A stretch of 62,801 nucleotides of DNA from an uncultured Armatimonadota bacterium. Its GTDB lineage: Bacteria > Armatimonadota > Fimbriimonadia > Fimbriimonadales > Fimbriimonadaceae. The position numbers were made by a program, and so were the translations under genes. Positions within the stretch are counted from its first letter, which is position 1. Every line of letters starts with the position of its first letter. Below are positions 32,919 through 41,789 of this stretch, in pieces. The stretch spans positions 1 through 62,801 of the forward strand of contig CAIVDU010000025.1 in NCBI GenBank assembly GCA_903904815.1, read 5' to 3'. Below the pieces are notes generated by a model that was not told where the DNA came from, made no database searches, and saw nothing but the letters and a program-made list of their open reading frames with translations.

Positions 32919-34453
32919 AAACGGTGAGTGGAAGCTGGATTCGGGCGGACCTCGATCACACGAAGGCCGCGAAAGTTCTTGCTTACTGCCCCACGAAGTT
33001 GTTCGGCTGAATCAACCCTTTCATACCCTAGCCCCCACAACTTGGCCCACGGCTCAAAGGAGAGGTGGTGCGTGTTTTGAAACTTAGGTGACTCGAACAT
33101 GCGGTCAAATATCTTGCCGCCGCAGTTGTTAAGGATGATCAGCGTTGCATCGATGTCCTTGGGAAGCTGTCCAAATGGCCATGGGCCGGTGAGGTCATAA
33201 AGCGAGGTCAGGTCTCCGAGGATCGCCCAATTTGTCCGGTCGGGGCTACACGCGCCGAGGAACGTGGAAATCTGGCCATCGATCCCGTTTAGGCCGCGCG
33301 AAGCATAGAACTCGTATCCCCGCGTTTCCCACGTGCTGGCAAGATCCCACTCCCGAATCGGGAGGCTGTTCCCGAGGTAGACCGAAGCCCGGCAAGGCAT
33401 CGTCTCGGAGAGGGTTCGCAAGAGTGAAGCCTCTGAATCGGGCTCGGAATCAAGAGCCCGCTTTAGACATTGGTAGAGCACACGATCTTCTTCGAGAAGT
33501 GTCGCCTTTCCGTCACCGTGAATGGGGGACGGCGCAACTGTTTCGAGCAACATCGACAGATCCCCTTGGATCAAAGTCGACGTCCTACCTAGCCCCGAGA
33601 AACCCAGCGAACTGATGGAGATCACGTCGATCTCCGACTCGCGATCTTCGAGGTCTCGCCAGAGCCGATGCGTCGGAATTCCACCTATACGGATGACACC
33701 ATCCGGCGGGTATCCCGCCGCCGCGGATCGGCGAAGCAGTTGGTCTCCCACGGTGATCTTCCAGGGATCGAGCAAGCTCGAGTCGCGTAACCCCGAAAGT
33801 GCTTCTAGGTACACAGGGGCCTGAAGTCGATGAAGGAAGCTCTCGACCGCGAACCGTTCTGCGTCTTTCAGCGCACCGACGACCACCAGCGGACGCTGAA
33901 AGTTGTCTATCCTCTCAAGCGGATCTCCGGAAGTTTCGGAGTGCCACAAGCCCGGAGCTGGCCGGTCAACCGCTCCTTTCGGGTCCTCAAAGCAGACATT
34001 TAGGTGGAGCGGTTTGCCGTGAGGATTGAGTTGAGATAGAAGGCGCTCGGGATCCTCGAGATCGAATTGACGGGGGGCGTAGATCCCGAAGAGGCCCACT
34101 TGTTCGGCAGCTTGAGGCGCCCCTGAACCCCGAAATCGACGTGGCCGATCCGCAGTGAGCAGGAATAGAGGCAAGTCAGAGTAGAAGGCCTCCATCGTCG
34201 CTGGCAGAAGTTCTCCGACCGCCGTCCCGGAGGTGGTAACGATTGCGGTGGGTTGGAGCGTACGCTTCATCCTTCCAAGGGCGAAGAAGGCCGCCGATCG
34301 CTCCTCGAAGAACCAATAGACCTCAAACCCGAGATCTTGCTCAGCCAGTAACTTGACCCACTCGGCGTTTCGAGCTCCAGGGCAAACGCAGATCGTCCTC
34401 ACTCCTGCCGTCCGGATTGATTCGAGGACATGCAGGGCGAGGCCGGAGTTCAT
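32888..34453 (-). CDS. menD: SEPHCHC synthase MenD
   Basis: 521 aa. The true start is ATG 34453, which overlaps the menF stop (ATGA); the frame stays open upstream into menF but that part is shadow. ThDP enzyme joining 2-oxoglutarate to isochorismate. CPGARNAEWVKLLAEQ and FFEERSAAFFALGRM contain the activating Glu. TSGTAVGELLPATMEAFYSD and LTADRPRRFRGSGAPQA are MenD hallmarks. ILGDLTSLYDLTGPW and LIILNNCGGKIFD form the ThDP/Mg site (GD...NN). Slightly shorter than the E. coli enzyme but complete by motif. Confidence 0.95.
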   Translation of the reverse strand: MNSGLALHVLESIRTAGVRTICVCPGARNAEWVKLLAEQDLGFEVYWFFEERSAAFFALGRMKRTLQPTAIVTTSGTAVGELLPATMEAFYSDLPLFLLTADRPRRFRGSGAPQAAEQVGLFGIYAPRQFDLEDPERLLSQLNPHGKPLHLNVCFEDPKGAVDRPAPGLWHSETSGDPLERIDNFQRPLVVVGALKDAERFAVESFLHRLQAPVYLEALSGLRDSSLLDPWKITVGDQLLRRSAAAGYPPDGVIRIGGIPTHRLWRDLEDRESEIDVISISSLGFSGLGRTSTLIQGDLSMLLETVAPSPIHGDGKATLLEEDRVLYQCLKRALDSEPDSEASLLRTLSETMPCRASVYLGNSLPIREWDLASTWETRGYEFYASRGLNGIDGQISTFLGACSPDRTNWAILGDLTSLYDLTGPWPFGQLPKDIDATLIILNNCGGKIFDRMFESPKFQNTHHLSFEPWAKLWGLGYERVDSAEQLRGAVSKNFRGLRVIEVRPNPASTHRFWTSFQEALA

Positions 34454-35574
34454 ATACCAAGCGCCCCCTGAACGGAATCGAGCTTCGACTGAAGTTCGAC
34501 CCACTCCCGCTCGAGTTTGCTGGCGCCGACGATGCCGCTTCCGGCCATCACCCAAGCTCGGGTGGCGTCCCACTGGACATTCCGAATTGCCACGACGCAA
34601 CGTCCGCTGGTCTGACCAGGAGGAATCAGTCCGAACGGAGCTCCGAAGCGCATGCGCGAAGAGGCGTCCGTCTGAGATCTCAGCCAACGCCATCCAGCCT
34701 CTCGGGGCCACGCTCCAATGGCAGGTGTGGGGTGAAGCGCCTCGACCCAGTCGGCAAACTCCACGTCGGTCCCGGCACGAACCGAGATGCCGGTGTGGAG
34801 ATGGATGAGGGCTGGCAACCTCACTTCCTGCGTGTCGCCCACGGCGACTTCCCCAAATGGGCTCAGGCGATCGACAATGCCATCCACTACCACTCGGTGC
34901 TCAAACATTTCCTTAGGATCGTTGAGCAGGCTGCCCGTCTCGGAGCCGATACCTCGCGTACCAGCGAGTGCCATCGTGGTCAAATCTCGGCCGGAGCGTT
35001 GATCGAACAAGATCTCGGGTGTCGCTCCGATCATTCCCTCTCCTTCGGGAGTCCAGAATCCGTAAGGTAGTAGTGGCGACCGCTGAGCCACCTTGAGCGC
35101 TGCGCGAAGCGCGTGAGCCCGAAGGGTGACCCCGAACGGCCCAATCGAAGAGCGTACGATGACGGGCACGGCTTTGGAGAGTTCTCCGGACGAGATTCGG
35201 CTCTGAATGTCGTTAAAGACACTCACAAAGTCGGAATGAGAGGGCTGATCCCAAGCGATAGGGTCTTTAACGGGGCCCAAGTCGGCGAACCGCGCGAGAA
35301 GGGTCGAGACAGACAACTCGGCGGCATACTCGTAGAGGAGCCACGGGCGAGGGTCGCTGAGCATGAAGTCCGGAGCAAACAGTGAAAGTCTCGATCCACT
35401 CGGTTCGTGGGACCGGCGAACATCTCCCCAACCAATCCAGACTCTATCGGAGTCTGAGGAGAGAATACAGCCGCTCGCCAGGAACTGGCGGAGCCACTGG
35501 TCGCCCTCGATCGATTCCATCAGACCGAGGGAGTCCATGATTGCCGTCTCAATCGCCATGTCTCCATCCCCCAA
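34450..35574 (-). CDS. menF: Isochorismate synthase MenF
   Basis: 374 aa. Converts chorismate to isochorismate, the entry to menaquinone. Chorismate-binding core: SSGELSKAVPVIVRSS (with the catalytic base Lys), GATPEILFDQ, TMALAGTRGIG, FEHRVVVDGIV, LPALIHLHTGISVRAG, LHPTPAIGAWPREAGW and the metal-binding Glu near GIVGASKLEREWVELQSK. Two starts are near each other (35574 and 35559); the first has a G-rich tract upstream. First gene of the men operon; a 206-base divergent region separates it from the aldo/keto reductase. Gene order F-D-H-B-C-E with overlaps at three junctions implies one transcript. Confidence 0.92.
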   Translation of the reverse strand: MGDGDMAIETAIMDSLGLMESIEGDQWLRQFLASGCILSSDSDRVWIGWGDVRRSHEPSGSRLSLFAPDFMLSDPRPWLLYEYAAELSVSTLLARFADLGPVKDPIAWDQPSHSDFVSVFNDIQSRISSGELSKAVPVIVRSSIGPFGVTLRAHALRAALKVAQRSPLLPYGFWTPEGEGMIGATPEILFDQRSGRDLTTMALAGTRGIGSETGSLLNDPKEMFEHRVVVDGIVDRLSPFGEVAVGDTQEVRLPALIHLHTGISVRAGTDVEFADWVEALHPTPAIGAWPREAGWRWLRSQTDASSRMRFGAPFGLIPPGQTSGRCVVAIRNVQWDATRAWVMAGSGIVGASKLEREWVELQSKLDSVQGALGI

Positions 35575-35780
35575 AAGGTGGTTTCATTATTATTTGAAAG
35601 TTTACTCAGTGGGGCTCGGCGGAGATAGGCCTTGCGGCCAAACCCGGGGAAATATGTGGGGCGATTTTTGCTGACGCAAAGCACACTAGCCTTGTTCGAT
35701 GAAAAACGAACAACACCGCAATCAGCTTGGTAAGATCAGGACGAGCGCTCAGTTTGCGCAGGTGAGGGGGAAATTACAAG

Positions 35781-36818
35781 ATGGAATTCAGGCAGCTTGG
35801 TGGGTCGGGCTTTAAGGTCCCGGTCCTCAGTTTAGGAACGGGCACCTTCGGGGGCACCAACGAGTTTTTCAAGGGATTTGGAACGAGCGATGTCGAGGAA
35901 GCCACCCGGCTGGTCGACATCTGCCTTGAAGCGGGCTTAAACATGTTTGACTCAGCCGATGTGTATTCGGCCGGCGTTGCCGAAGAGATTCTCGGTCAAG
36001 CGATCAAGGGCAAACGAGACCAAGTCCTCATCTCAACCAAGGGAACGTTTACCTTTGGCTCCGGCCCGAACGACGTCGGGTCTTCTCGCTATCACCTGAT
36101 CAAGTCGGTGGAAGGCAGTTTAAAGCGGCTCGGAACGGACTATATTGATCTGTATCAACTGCATGGCTTCGATGCGGTGACTCCGGTCGAAGAGACTCTC
36201 AATACGCTGGACGACCTTGTGAGAGCAGGAAAGATTCGCTACATCGGCTGTTCCAACTTCTCCGGTTGGCACCTCATGAAGTCATTGGCATATTCCGACC
36301 GGTTCAATCTGTCCCGGTATGTGGCTCATCAGGCCTATTACTCCCTGGTGGGAAGAGACTACGAATACGAACTGATGCCGTTGGCGGTTGATCAGAAAGT
36401 CGGAACCGTGGTCTGGAGTCCGCTAGGATGGGGCCGTCTTACCGGCAAAATTCGACGTGGGCAACCGATTCCGGAAGGCAGTCGTCTCAACAATCCCGTC
36501 ACCGTCTCCGGGGGACCTGATGTTCCGGTGGAATACCTTTACACGGTCGTGGATGCGCTTGACGAGGTAGCGGAAGAGACGGGCAAGACGGTTCCGCAGG
36601 TTGCGCTCAACTGGCTCCTTCAGCGACCAACTGTGTCGACGGTGATCATTGGAGCACGCAACGAAGAGCAGCTGCGCCAAAACCTCGGCGCAGTGGGATG
36701 GAACCTGACAAAGGAGCACGTCGCTAAGCTCGATTCCGCCAGCAAATCTCCATTGGCGTATCCGTACTGGCATCAGTATGGATTCTCTCGGAATCCGTTC
36801 CCAACCGAACCTCGTTAG
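35781..36818 (+). CDS. Aldo/keto reductase
   Basis: 345 aa. NADPH-dependent TIM-barrel oxidoreductase. The tetrad is present: D57 and Y62 (FDSADVYSAG), K87 (LISTKGTF) and H128 (DLYQLHGFD). IRYIGCSNFSGWHLMKS, GLGR-type PLGWGRLTGKIRRGQPIPEG, and the C-terminal cofactor segment VIIGARNEEQLRQNLGA are also visible. Closest in style to the AKR11/12-like bacterial group that reduces sugar or xenobiotic carbonyls; substrate unknown. Single gene, convergent with the pilin pair, sharing the terminator region 36825-36857. Confidence 0.93.
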   Translation: MEFRQLGGSGFKVPVLSLGTGTFGGTNEFFKGFGTSDVEEATRLVDICLEAGLNMFDSADVYSAGVAEEILGQAIKGKRDQVLISTKGTFTFGSGPNDVGSSRYHLIKSVEGSLKRLGTDYIDLYQLHGFDAVTPVEETLNTLDDLVRAGKIRYIGCSNFSGWHLMKSLAYSDRFNLSRYVAHQAYYSLVGRDYEYELMPLAVDQKVGTVVWSPLGWGRLTGKIRRGQPIPEGSRLNNPVTVSGGPDVPVEYLYTVVDALDEVAEETGKTVPQVALNWLLQRPTVSTVIIGARNEEQLRQNLGAVGWNLTKEHVAKLDSASKSPLAYPYWHQYGFSRNPFPTEPR

Positions 36819-36824
36819 TTCGAA

Positions 36825-36857
36825 CAAAAAAGCCCCCGGGGTATCCCCCGAGGGCTT
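36825..36857 (-). terminator. Intrinsic terminator for the pilin/small-membrane-protein transcript
   Basis: Read on the minus strand: AAGCCCTCGGGGG (36857-36845) pairs with CCCCGGGGGCTT (36841-36830) around a short loop, followed by a T-run (36829-36825). It lies 18 bases past the end of the small gene. The plus strand has no T-run after the stem, so it serves the minus-strand genes mainly. Confidence 0.85.
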
Positions 36858-36875
36858 ACTGCTTTACGAAGCTAC

Positions 36876-37100
36876 CTATTTTTTCAGCATCGGATTCCGG
36901 TCGCCTCCGGGAAGTGGCGGACCTGCGGGAGGTCCCTTCGCTATGGCGGCCTTAATCGATTCGGGTCCGCTATTCTTGAGCACTTCTTCAGACGGGCCCG
37001 GAGGCACGGCTGAAAGATCCTTCCAGATCGCGAAGGCGATACCGCCAATCGCGAAGGCAATGATCCCGAGAAAGAGTCCGATGGGGAGAGGTTTCTTCAT
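36876..37100 (-). CDS. Small single-helix membrane protein downstream of the pilin gene
   Basis: 74 aa: MKKPLPIGLFLGIIAFAIGG begins a single helix, followed by a Pro/Gly/Lys-rich polar tail (KGPPAGPPLPGGDRN). The ATG overlaps the pilin stop (TGATG), so the two are translationally coupled and end at the same terminator. Small hydrophobic partners of this kind recur after prepilin genes in this lineage, but I do not recognise a family. It may be a short signal-anchored protein exposing the tail to the periplasm. Confidence 0.75.
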   Translation of the reverse strand: MKKPLPIGLFLGIIAFAIGGIAFAIWKDLSAVPPGPSEEVLKNSGPESIKAAIAKGPPAGPPLPGGDRNPMLKK

Positions 37101-37909
37101 CAGTAGCTAGCGTCCCACCATTTGCCCCAGACTTTGAGCAAAGTCTGATCCATGGGGTTTGTGGGTTTAGAGGCGTCGTAATAGTACGGCGCCCAATGTT
37201 GGTTTTCGCAGTTACCCCACGTGTCCTTCTCCCCAACCACCATGATTCGGGCAGCCGGGAATGACTTGGCATGACCATCTCCCTCGGCCGTGATCACGTT
37301 TCCTGAGTGGTAGTCCTTCGCGCCCTGATAGATGCGGTCGTACTGATACGCCCAATAGGGATTTGCCGTCTTGTATTGGGTGATGTCCGGACAAGCGGAT
37401 CGCTGTGCGTCGAACCAGTGAAGCTGTTCCCAGCCTCGCCACCAGTCACCCGGGGCGGTGGGGTCGCCACCTACGGTGAACGCGATGCGGTCGGTCATGT
37501 TTTCGATATTTGTCTGGGTGTGATCGCCAGCCCATGAGCCGTTGGCGAAGTTGTAAACGTTGATGGCGAGGGTCGTATTCCAGCCCCAGTTTCCTGCGGA
37601 GTCAATAGGTACCCACGGATCTTGACGCACCGGGTCGAAGACGACGTTGACGTTCTTGATATAGGGCTGAACGAGGACGCCCCAGCCGGTCCAAGGACTG
37701 TCGGGCCATTGGTAGAGAACGACCTGATCATCGTAATCGCCCGAATACATGATCTGTCCGAGATTGCACTCTTTGACGTTTGAAAGGGTTGCAGTGTTTT
37801 TCGCGGCTGCTTTAGCCTGGGCAAACACCGGGAATAGGATGGCGGCGAGGATAGCAATGATCGCGATGACCACCAGAAGTTCAATGAGGGTAAATGCTTT
37901 TTTACACAT
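37100..37909 (-). CDS. Prepilin-type (type II secretion/type IV pilin-like) protein
   Basis: 269 aa from ATG 37909 (MCKKAFTLIELLVVIAIIAI), preceded by AGGAGA. The class III leader is cut before FTLIELLVV, with the Glu at +5 that guides assembly. A long hydrophobic helix follows, then a large C-terminal domain with aromatic and Gly-rich loops and closing Trp-rich segments (WKxWGQ-like KVWGKWWDASY). This architecture is the highly duplicated pseudopilin type of Armatimonadota and Planctomycetota, not a major pilin. It is probably surface- or periplasm-located; role unknown. Divergent from the LacI regulator, with a mirrored pair of candidate operators between. Confidence 0.9.
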   Translation of the reverse strand: MCKKAFTLIELLVVIAIIAILAAILFPVFAQAKAAAKNTATLSNVKECNLGQIMYSGDYDDQVVLYQWPDSPWTGWGVLVQPYIKNVNVVFDPVRQDPWVPIDSAGNWGWNTTLAINVYNFANGSWAGDHTQTNIENMTDRIAFTVGGDPTAPGDWWRGWEQLHWFDAQRSACPDITQYKTANPYWAYQYDRIYQGAKDYHSGNVITAEGDGHAKSFPAARIMVVGEKDTWGNCENQHWAPYYYDASKPTNPMDQTLLKVWGKWWDASY

Positions 37910-37995
37910 GGCTGTTCGTCTCCTGTGACGGAACTCTGTGACGCTCAATATTTAGTTCTAATCCAGATTGGGCAGTACCAATTCTGTCCATGCTA

Positions 37996-38029
37996 CACGT
38001 GTGCGGCGATGAGTTTACGATAACACACA
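37996..38029 (-). promoter_or_regulatory. Candidate LacI-type operator, left copy of a mirrored pair
   Basis: CACGTGTGCGG (37996-38006) and TAACACACA (38021-38029) occur here. The same two blocks occur in exact reverse complement at 38141-38151 and 38123-38131. ACACGTGT at 37995-38002 is itself palindromic. It lies 87 bases upstream of the pilin ATG. Confidence 0.5.
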
Positions 38030-38122
38030 AAATCGAAGGAGTCATCACAATTCTGCGATGAGTAGAACTAGCTTCGTGTTAGTAGCCCAAAAAAGCCGGG
38101 AGTGACCCGCCAAAAGGGCCAC

Positions 38123-38151
38123 TGTGTGTTAAAATGGTAACCGCACACGTG
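38123..38151 (+). promoter_or_regulatory. Candidate LacI-type operator, right copy of a mirrored pair
   Basis: TGTGTGTTA (38123-38131) and CCGCACACGTG (38141-38151), the inverted counterpart of the left copy. It ends 12 bases before the start codon of the LacI-family gene, so binding here would repress that gene. Identified by symmetry only. Confidence 0.5.
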
Positions 38152-38162
38152 ATAGATTAACA

Positions 38163-39161
38163 ATGCGGGTCACGATACGCGATGTAGCGAAAGCGGCGAA
38201 TGTTTCTCATGCAACGGTTTCGCGAGCGCTGAATCGGGCCTCAGATCCTTTCATCTCCGACGCGACTCGGAATCGCATTATCGAGACCGCGCGCCAGATG
38301 GGCTATCAGCCCAACCGTGCCGCCCGTGCGCTCGTCACCGGACGGACCGGGCAGATCTCCTTATGCCTCTGGACCGAGAACATTCACAACTCGTACCAGT
38401 GGAACGTCACCCACGTTGCCCACGCCGTGATGCAGAGCCGTTCTTACGAGCTCCTGGTTAACCTGGTCGGCTACAAAACTCTCGAACTGGCCGAGAAGAA
38501 TCTGGTTTCGCCCCCTAGCGTCGACGGCATCATTTGCTACGAAGCGGCTCCCGCGCTGGGCGCGATGTTCGGCGGCGCCCTACCGGCCCATCTTCCGATC
38601 GTGACTGCGGGCACTTACAACCTGCTCCATGGCGTGGACCGAGTCGCCATCGATCTGTCTGAAGGGTCATTTGACGCTATGAGGCATTTGATTGGGCAGG
38701 GGCGAAAGCGAATTGCCTATCTGACCAACGACAAGAGCGTCAACAAGGATCCAAGGTATATCGCCTACGTCTCAAGCATGAACGAGGCGGGGCTTCCGCT
38801 AGAAATCATTGAAACGCCGAGCGGAAGAGCTGGCCCTAGGCTCCTGATCGGGCAGTACGTTGCCGAGAGGGGCGCTCCGGACGCGATCTTTTGTCACAAC
38901 GACGACATTGCGATCGGCGCCTACCGGGGGCTCCGAGACGTTGGACTTGGGGTGCCCGAGGACGTAGCCGTCGTCGGCTGTGACGGACTTGAGGATACGG
39001 AATATCTGGACAATCCGATCAGCACAATCGTTCAGCCGTTGGCACGTGTTCTCGAGCTGTCGTGCGAATACGTGCTTGCGCGAATCGACAACCCAGACCG
39101 CCCGATCGAGAGCACGGTCATCAAATCGAAGTTCGTCGCACGGGAGTCGTCGGGAGGCTAG
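38163..39161 (+). CDS. LacI-family transcription regulator
   Basis: 332 aa, ATG 38163. The N-terminal helix-turn-helix is textbook LacI (TIRDVAKAANVSHATVSRAL), with the hinge region YQPNRAARALVTGRTGQI, then a periplasmic-binding-like effector domain (SVDGIICYEAAP, ...PDAIFCHNDDIAIGAYRGL, ...EDVAVVGCDGLEDTEYL, ISTIVQP). It probably binds a sugar or sugar derivative. The mirrored sites in the divergent promoter suggest autoregulation and control of the pilin gene. A decayed GH2 fragment behind it hints that it once sat in a carbohydrate-use locus. Confidence 0.94.
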   Translation: MRVTIRDVAKAANVSHATVSRALNRASDPFISDATRNRIIETARQMGYQPNRAARALVTGRTGQISLCLWTENIHNSYQWNVTHVAHAVMQSRSYELLVNLVGYKTLELAEKNLVSPPSVDGIICYEAAPALGAMFGGALPAHLPIVTAGTYNLLHGVDRVAIDLSEGSFDAMRHLIGQGRKRIAYLTNDKSVNKDPRYIAYVSSMNEAGLPLEIIETPSGRAGPRLLIGQYVAERGAPDAIFCHNDDIAIGAYRGLRDVGLGVPEDVAVVGCDGLEDTEYLDNPISTIVQPLARVLELSCEYVLARIDNPDRPIESTVIKSKFVARESSGG

Positions 39162-39378
39162 ATGACTACTGCTTGGTCAGCGATACCGTTCTCATTTCAA
39201 TTGTGGACTCTTGCGGGTTCAGTTGGCCCTCTCCTGTGCCCCTCTCCCCGCGATTCGCTTCGCTGTGGGCGAGGATGACGGCCTATCTGAGATCGGACCA
39301 TTCCATGCGAAGGCTGGCTCAGGAGTAGGTATCGCCCACGGAATCACACCTTCTTTCCGCAGTAGCCACGCGCTCCAG

Positions 39379-39636
39379 TCACGACTTCAAGTTCCAGTGA
39401 CAGGTGTCGGAAACCGTTCTTCCTCCGGAAGTTGCTTGGGCTGAAATTGAGTTGTCAGCCTGTCCTAGCGGAACTGCCTCGGCGATAAAGATGTGGGGAT
39501 CCGACTGCGGATAGGCCACATAGCGGCGACCGTTGACGATCAATTCAACGGAAGGGCAATTTGAATAGACCTTGACTCTCGCCACCGGAGAGTTTCGTTG
39601 CATGCGTCCTCGCCTGAACGAAACAGGATACGGCAA
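39379..39636 (-). pseudogene. Fragment of a GH2 beta-galactosidase-like C-terminal domain (DUF4982-like)
   Basis: Residues VKVYSNCPSVELIVNGRRYV, then AEAVPLGQADNSISAQATSGGRTVSD, match the small beta-sandwich near the C-terminus of some family 2 glycoside hydrolases, where the VYSNxxxVELFVNG pattern is typical. Only this domain remains (about 65 of 85 residues); nothing upstream on the minus strand continues it. It is therefore best read as a remnant. The 657-base interval 39162-39818 holds this fragment and no other gene. Confidence 0.5.
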
Positions 39637-39818
39637 GAAGTACCCATATCAATAAGCGAGCCGGTCTCATCTATCGGGTGCCTACCCCATTCGTTGGCAA
39701 CGGGTGAATGTTCCCCCGCCCCAAAGCTCCCCGCCCCTGAGGGGACGGAGAGCGTTTGGCTGGGCGAATTTCACGGTTTGTTGAGGAATTTGCAACGTCT
39801 TCGACGCGGGCAACCCTA

Positions 39819-41312
39819 TTACAGACTCAGACTCAGGGTGTTCGAAGACCAAACGCCGGAGGCGGACGTCATCACCGAGTAAGTTCCGGAGGGGATGCCA
39901 GCCGGCAGCGTGAAACGGGTCGACACGGTCGCCGAGCCAGTAGCGAACAGCATGTTCGTGAAGTTATAGGAGCGAGCAAAGTAGTACTTGCCCGTCGAAG
40001 TGTTTTGAAGTGTCACGATCGGGTAGTTCGTGTATGGGGTGCACTCATCCCCGTAGGACGCGCCGTTGGTTAACCCATTGAGTTGAGTCCCCGAGAGGGT
40101 GTAAGAGCCATCTGAGTTCTTAACGACGGAACTGAGGGTCGCTCTCCAACTTGCTTGGGGGGCTCCAGTCGGTGTGTAGAGCCATACGGTCGTTCCCACC
40201 CCGCTCAACAGAACCCTTCCGTTGGGGAGCGCCAACAGGCGGAGCGTGTACGACGGAGTTCCGTTCGTGTTCGGTCCGGTGATCTGCGTCACGCTCCCAT
40301 TGCTCGGATCATATTCGAAGAAATACGGCGCTCCGTAAACGGTTGGAGTAGCGACGAATAGGACCTTGCCATTGGTTTCCACGCAGGCAGGACAGTCGGG
40401 AGCGCCATAGTTGCCCGGAATCACCGGACCGAGTGCCCACGAGTCGTTGTTGCCGGTAAGGGTGGTTGGAGGCGTGTACAACGCGGTCGCGCCATTGTTT
40501 ACGCATCCACCGAAGATCATGGCCTTGCCATTGTAGAGGTAGACAAGGGGCCCGATTTCACCCGCGCTATCCACGAGGTTCGTCGGGAGAGCAGGCGTAT
40601 TCTTCCATTGATTGAGGGACGTGATGTATCTCTGGGCAGTGCTGTAGACGCTTAGCACGCTGCTGTCGGGGAGTATCTGCCAACTCGCCTCATCGCCGGT
40701 CCCGGTGTTGAGTGGCGCCACTGCGGTCCACGTGTTGGTCGTCGGGTTGTAGATGTCGGTACCGGAGTTCGACCAGTTGCTGCAAATCACCCGGCCATCG
40801 GTGAGAATCGAGGATCCGGTATCGCCAATAGCGCTGTAAAGACTGTCGGGGCAGGTCGTCCACGTGTTCGTGACCGGGTTATAGATCTCGGCCGTGTTGT
40901 GGTCTGTCTGGCCACTGGTCAGATACTCGCCACCCGCGATAAAGACTCTTCCATCCTTCAGCACCTCGGTGGGGCCATAGAGGACGCCGTTGGGAGCGCT
41001 TGCAAGTTGCGACCAGGTTCCCGGGGAGTAGCTGTAGGTGTTAGTTGGGGTGAGCTTGAAGTAGTGTTGGTAGTTGCTAAACGACTTGAATAGCACTGAG
41101 CCGTCGGTGAGCAGGAGGGCTGTCTCCGGACTCTCCGGGCAAGGGGCAGTGACCGCAGTCCAAGTTCCCTGCTGACCAAAGCTGAGGGCACTCGCGGCCA
41201 AGGCGAATCCGAGCGAAATGGCCCGAATGGCGACGGTCCCTCTTCGTCGAGGGGAATTGGAATTGCACTGTGTCTCAAAACGAGACAGGGCGAAAGCGCA
41301 CGTTAATCTCAT
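39819..41312 (-). CDS. Secreted kelch-repeat / galactose-oxidase-like protein
   Basis: About 497 aa from ATG 41312 (MRLTCAFALSRFETQ), preceded by AGGAG; an upstream in-frame start at 41369 adds 19 residues and is less likely. A long basic n-region precedes the hydrophobic signal (ISLGFALAASALSFG). Kelch-type blades follow: VLKDGRVFIAGGEY, AEIYNPVTNTWTT, LTDGRVICSNWSNSGTDIYNP, NGKAMIFGGCVNN, ALPNGRVLLSGVGT. The C-terminus (TLPAGIPSGTYSVMTSASGVW) resembles the DUF1929 sandwich of galactose oxidases. The copper ligands of true oxidases are not evident, so it may be a binding protein instead of an enzyme. Extracellular. Confidence 0.88.
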   Translation of the reverse strand: MRLTCAFALSRFETQCNSNSPRRRGTVAIRAISLGFALAASALSFGQQGTWTAVTAPCPESPETALLLTDGSVLFKSFSNYQHYFKLTPTNTYSYSPGTWSQLASAPNGVLYGPTEVLKDGRVFIAGGEYLTSGQTDHNTAEIYNPVTNTWTTCPDSLYSAIGDTGSSILTDGRVICSNWSNSGTDIYNPTTNTWTAVAPLNTGTGDEASWQILPDSSVLSVYSTAQRYITSLNQWKNTPALPTNLVDSAGEIGPLVYLYNGKAMIFGGCVNNGATALYTPPTTLTGNNDSWALGPVIPGNYGAPDCPACVETNGKVLFVATPTVYGAPYFFEYDPSNGSVTQITGPNTNGTPSYTLRLLALPNGRVLLSGVGTTVWLYTPTGAPQASWRATLSSVVKNSDGSYTLSGTQLNGLTNGASYGDECTPYTNYPIVTLQNTSTGKYYFARSYNFTNMLFATGSATVSTRFTLPAGIPSGTYSVMTSASGVWSSNTLSLSL

Positions 41313-41718
41313 GGATTGTTCACTCCTCACTGCGGAATCGAACTTGCGTAGAATCCGGGACTTGTGCACACGGCCCTGTTGCCGTGCACCCGCTCTCCCG
41401 GTCGTCGGTCAACTCGCTAGTACCCAATACATGGACCTTGAGTTAAACCATGACGCCGAAGACAATTTCGAACCACGAAGTACTATAACCACCCTGCAGC
41501 TAAAACATAACTAAAATAAATTATGATTCAGGCCAAGAAACCCGTGTCAGGCAAACATGCCAGCCACATTTCGTTTTTACTGAAGCATTCACCGGTACAT
41601 CAATCCGACATGCCGAAGCCGCTATACATGAAAAGGGAAGCAGAGTCTATGAAATGACGGCCCCCGACCTTAGCGCATTCTCTTGGGTGGAGCGGAACGG
41701 TTTGAAGGAACGGATTCT

Positions 41719-41781
41719 TCTTAGCTCAGTCTCCAAAACCTCACTCTGCCGCCCACCGCTTTTGCCCGAACTGAGCTAAGA
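41719..41781 (+). other. Long-range inverted repeat just before the S9 peptidase start
   Basis: TCTTAGCTCAGT (41719-41730) is the exact reverse complement of ACTGAGCTAAGA (41770-41781), with a 39-base loop, ending eight bases before the ATG. No Shine-Dalgarno is visible in the gap; the stem may act on translation or be an operator. The 477-base interval 41313-41789 otherwise shows no gene. Confidence 0.5.
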
Positions 41782-41789
41782 TCTTGGCC

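Noticed and set aside
34453-34711. 86-residue N-terminal extension of MenD
   Set aside because: It lies wholly inside menF, is Arg-rich with no MenD similarity, and an ATG at 34453 with an ATGA overlap gives the correct family start.
35634-35690. Second GEMM-like motif (GGCCAAACC then GACGCAAAGC) before the aldo/keto reductase
   Set aside because: There is no GNRA hairpin between the blocks, no 3' GGxAGCCGxGTTGCC element and no closing stem, so the resemblance is to short words only.
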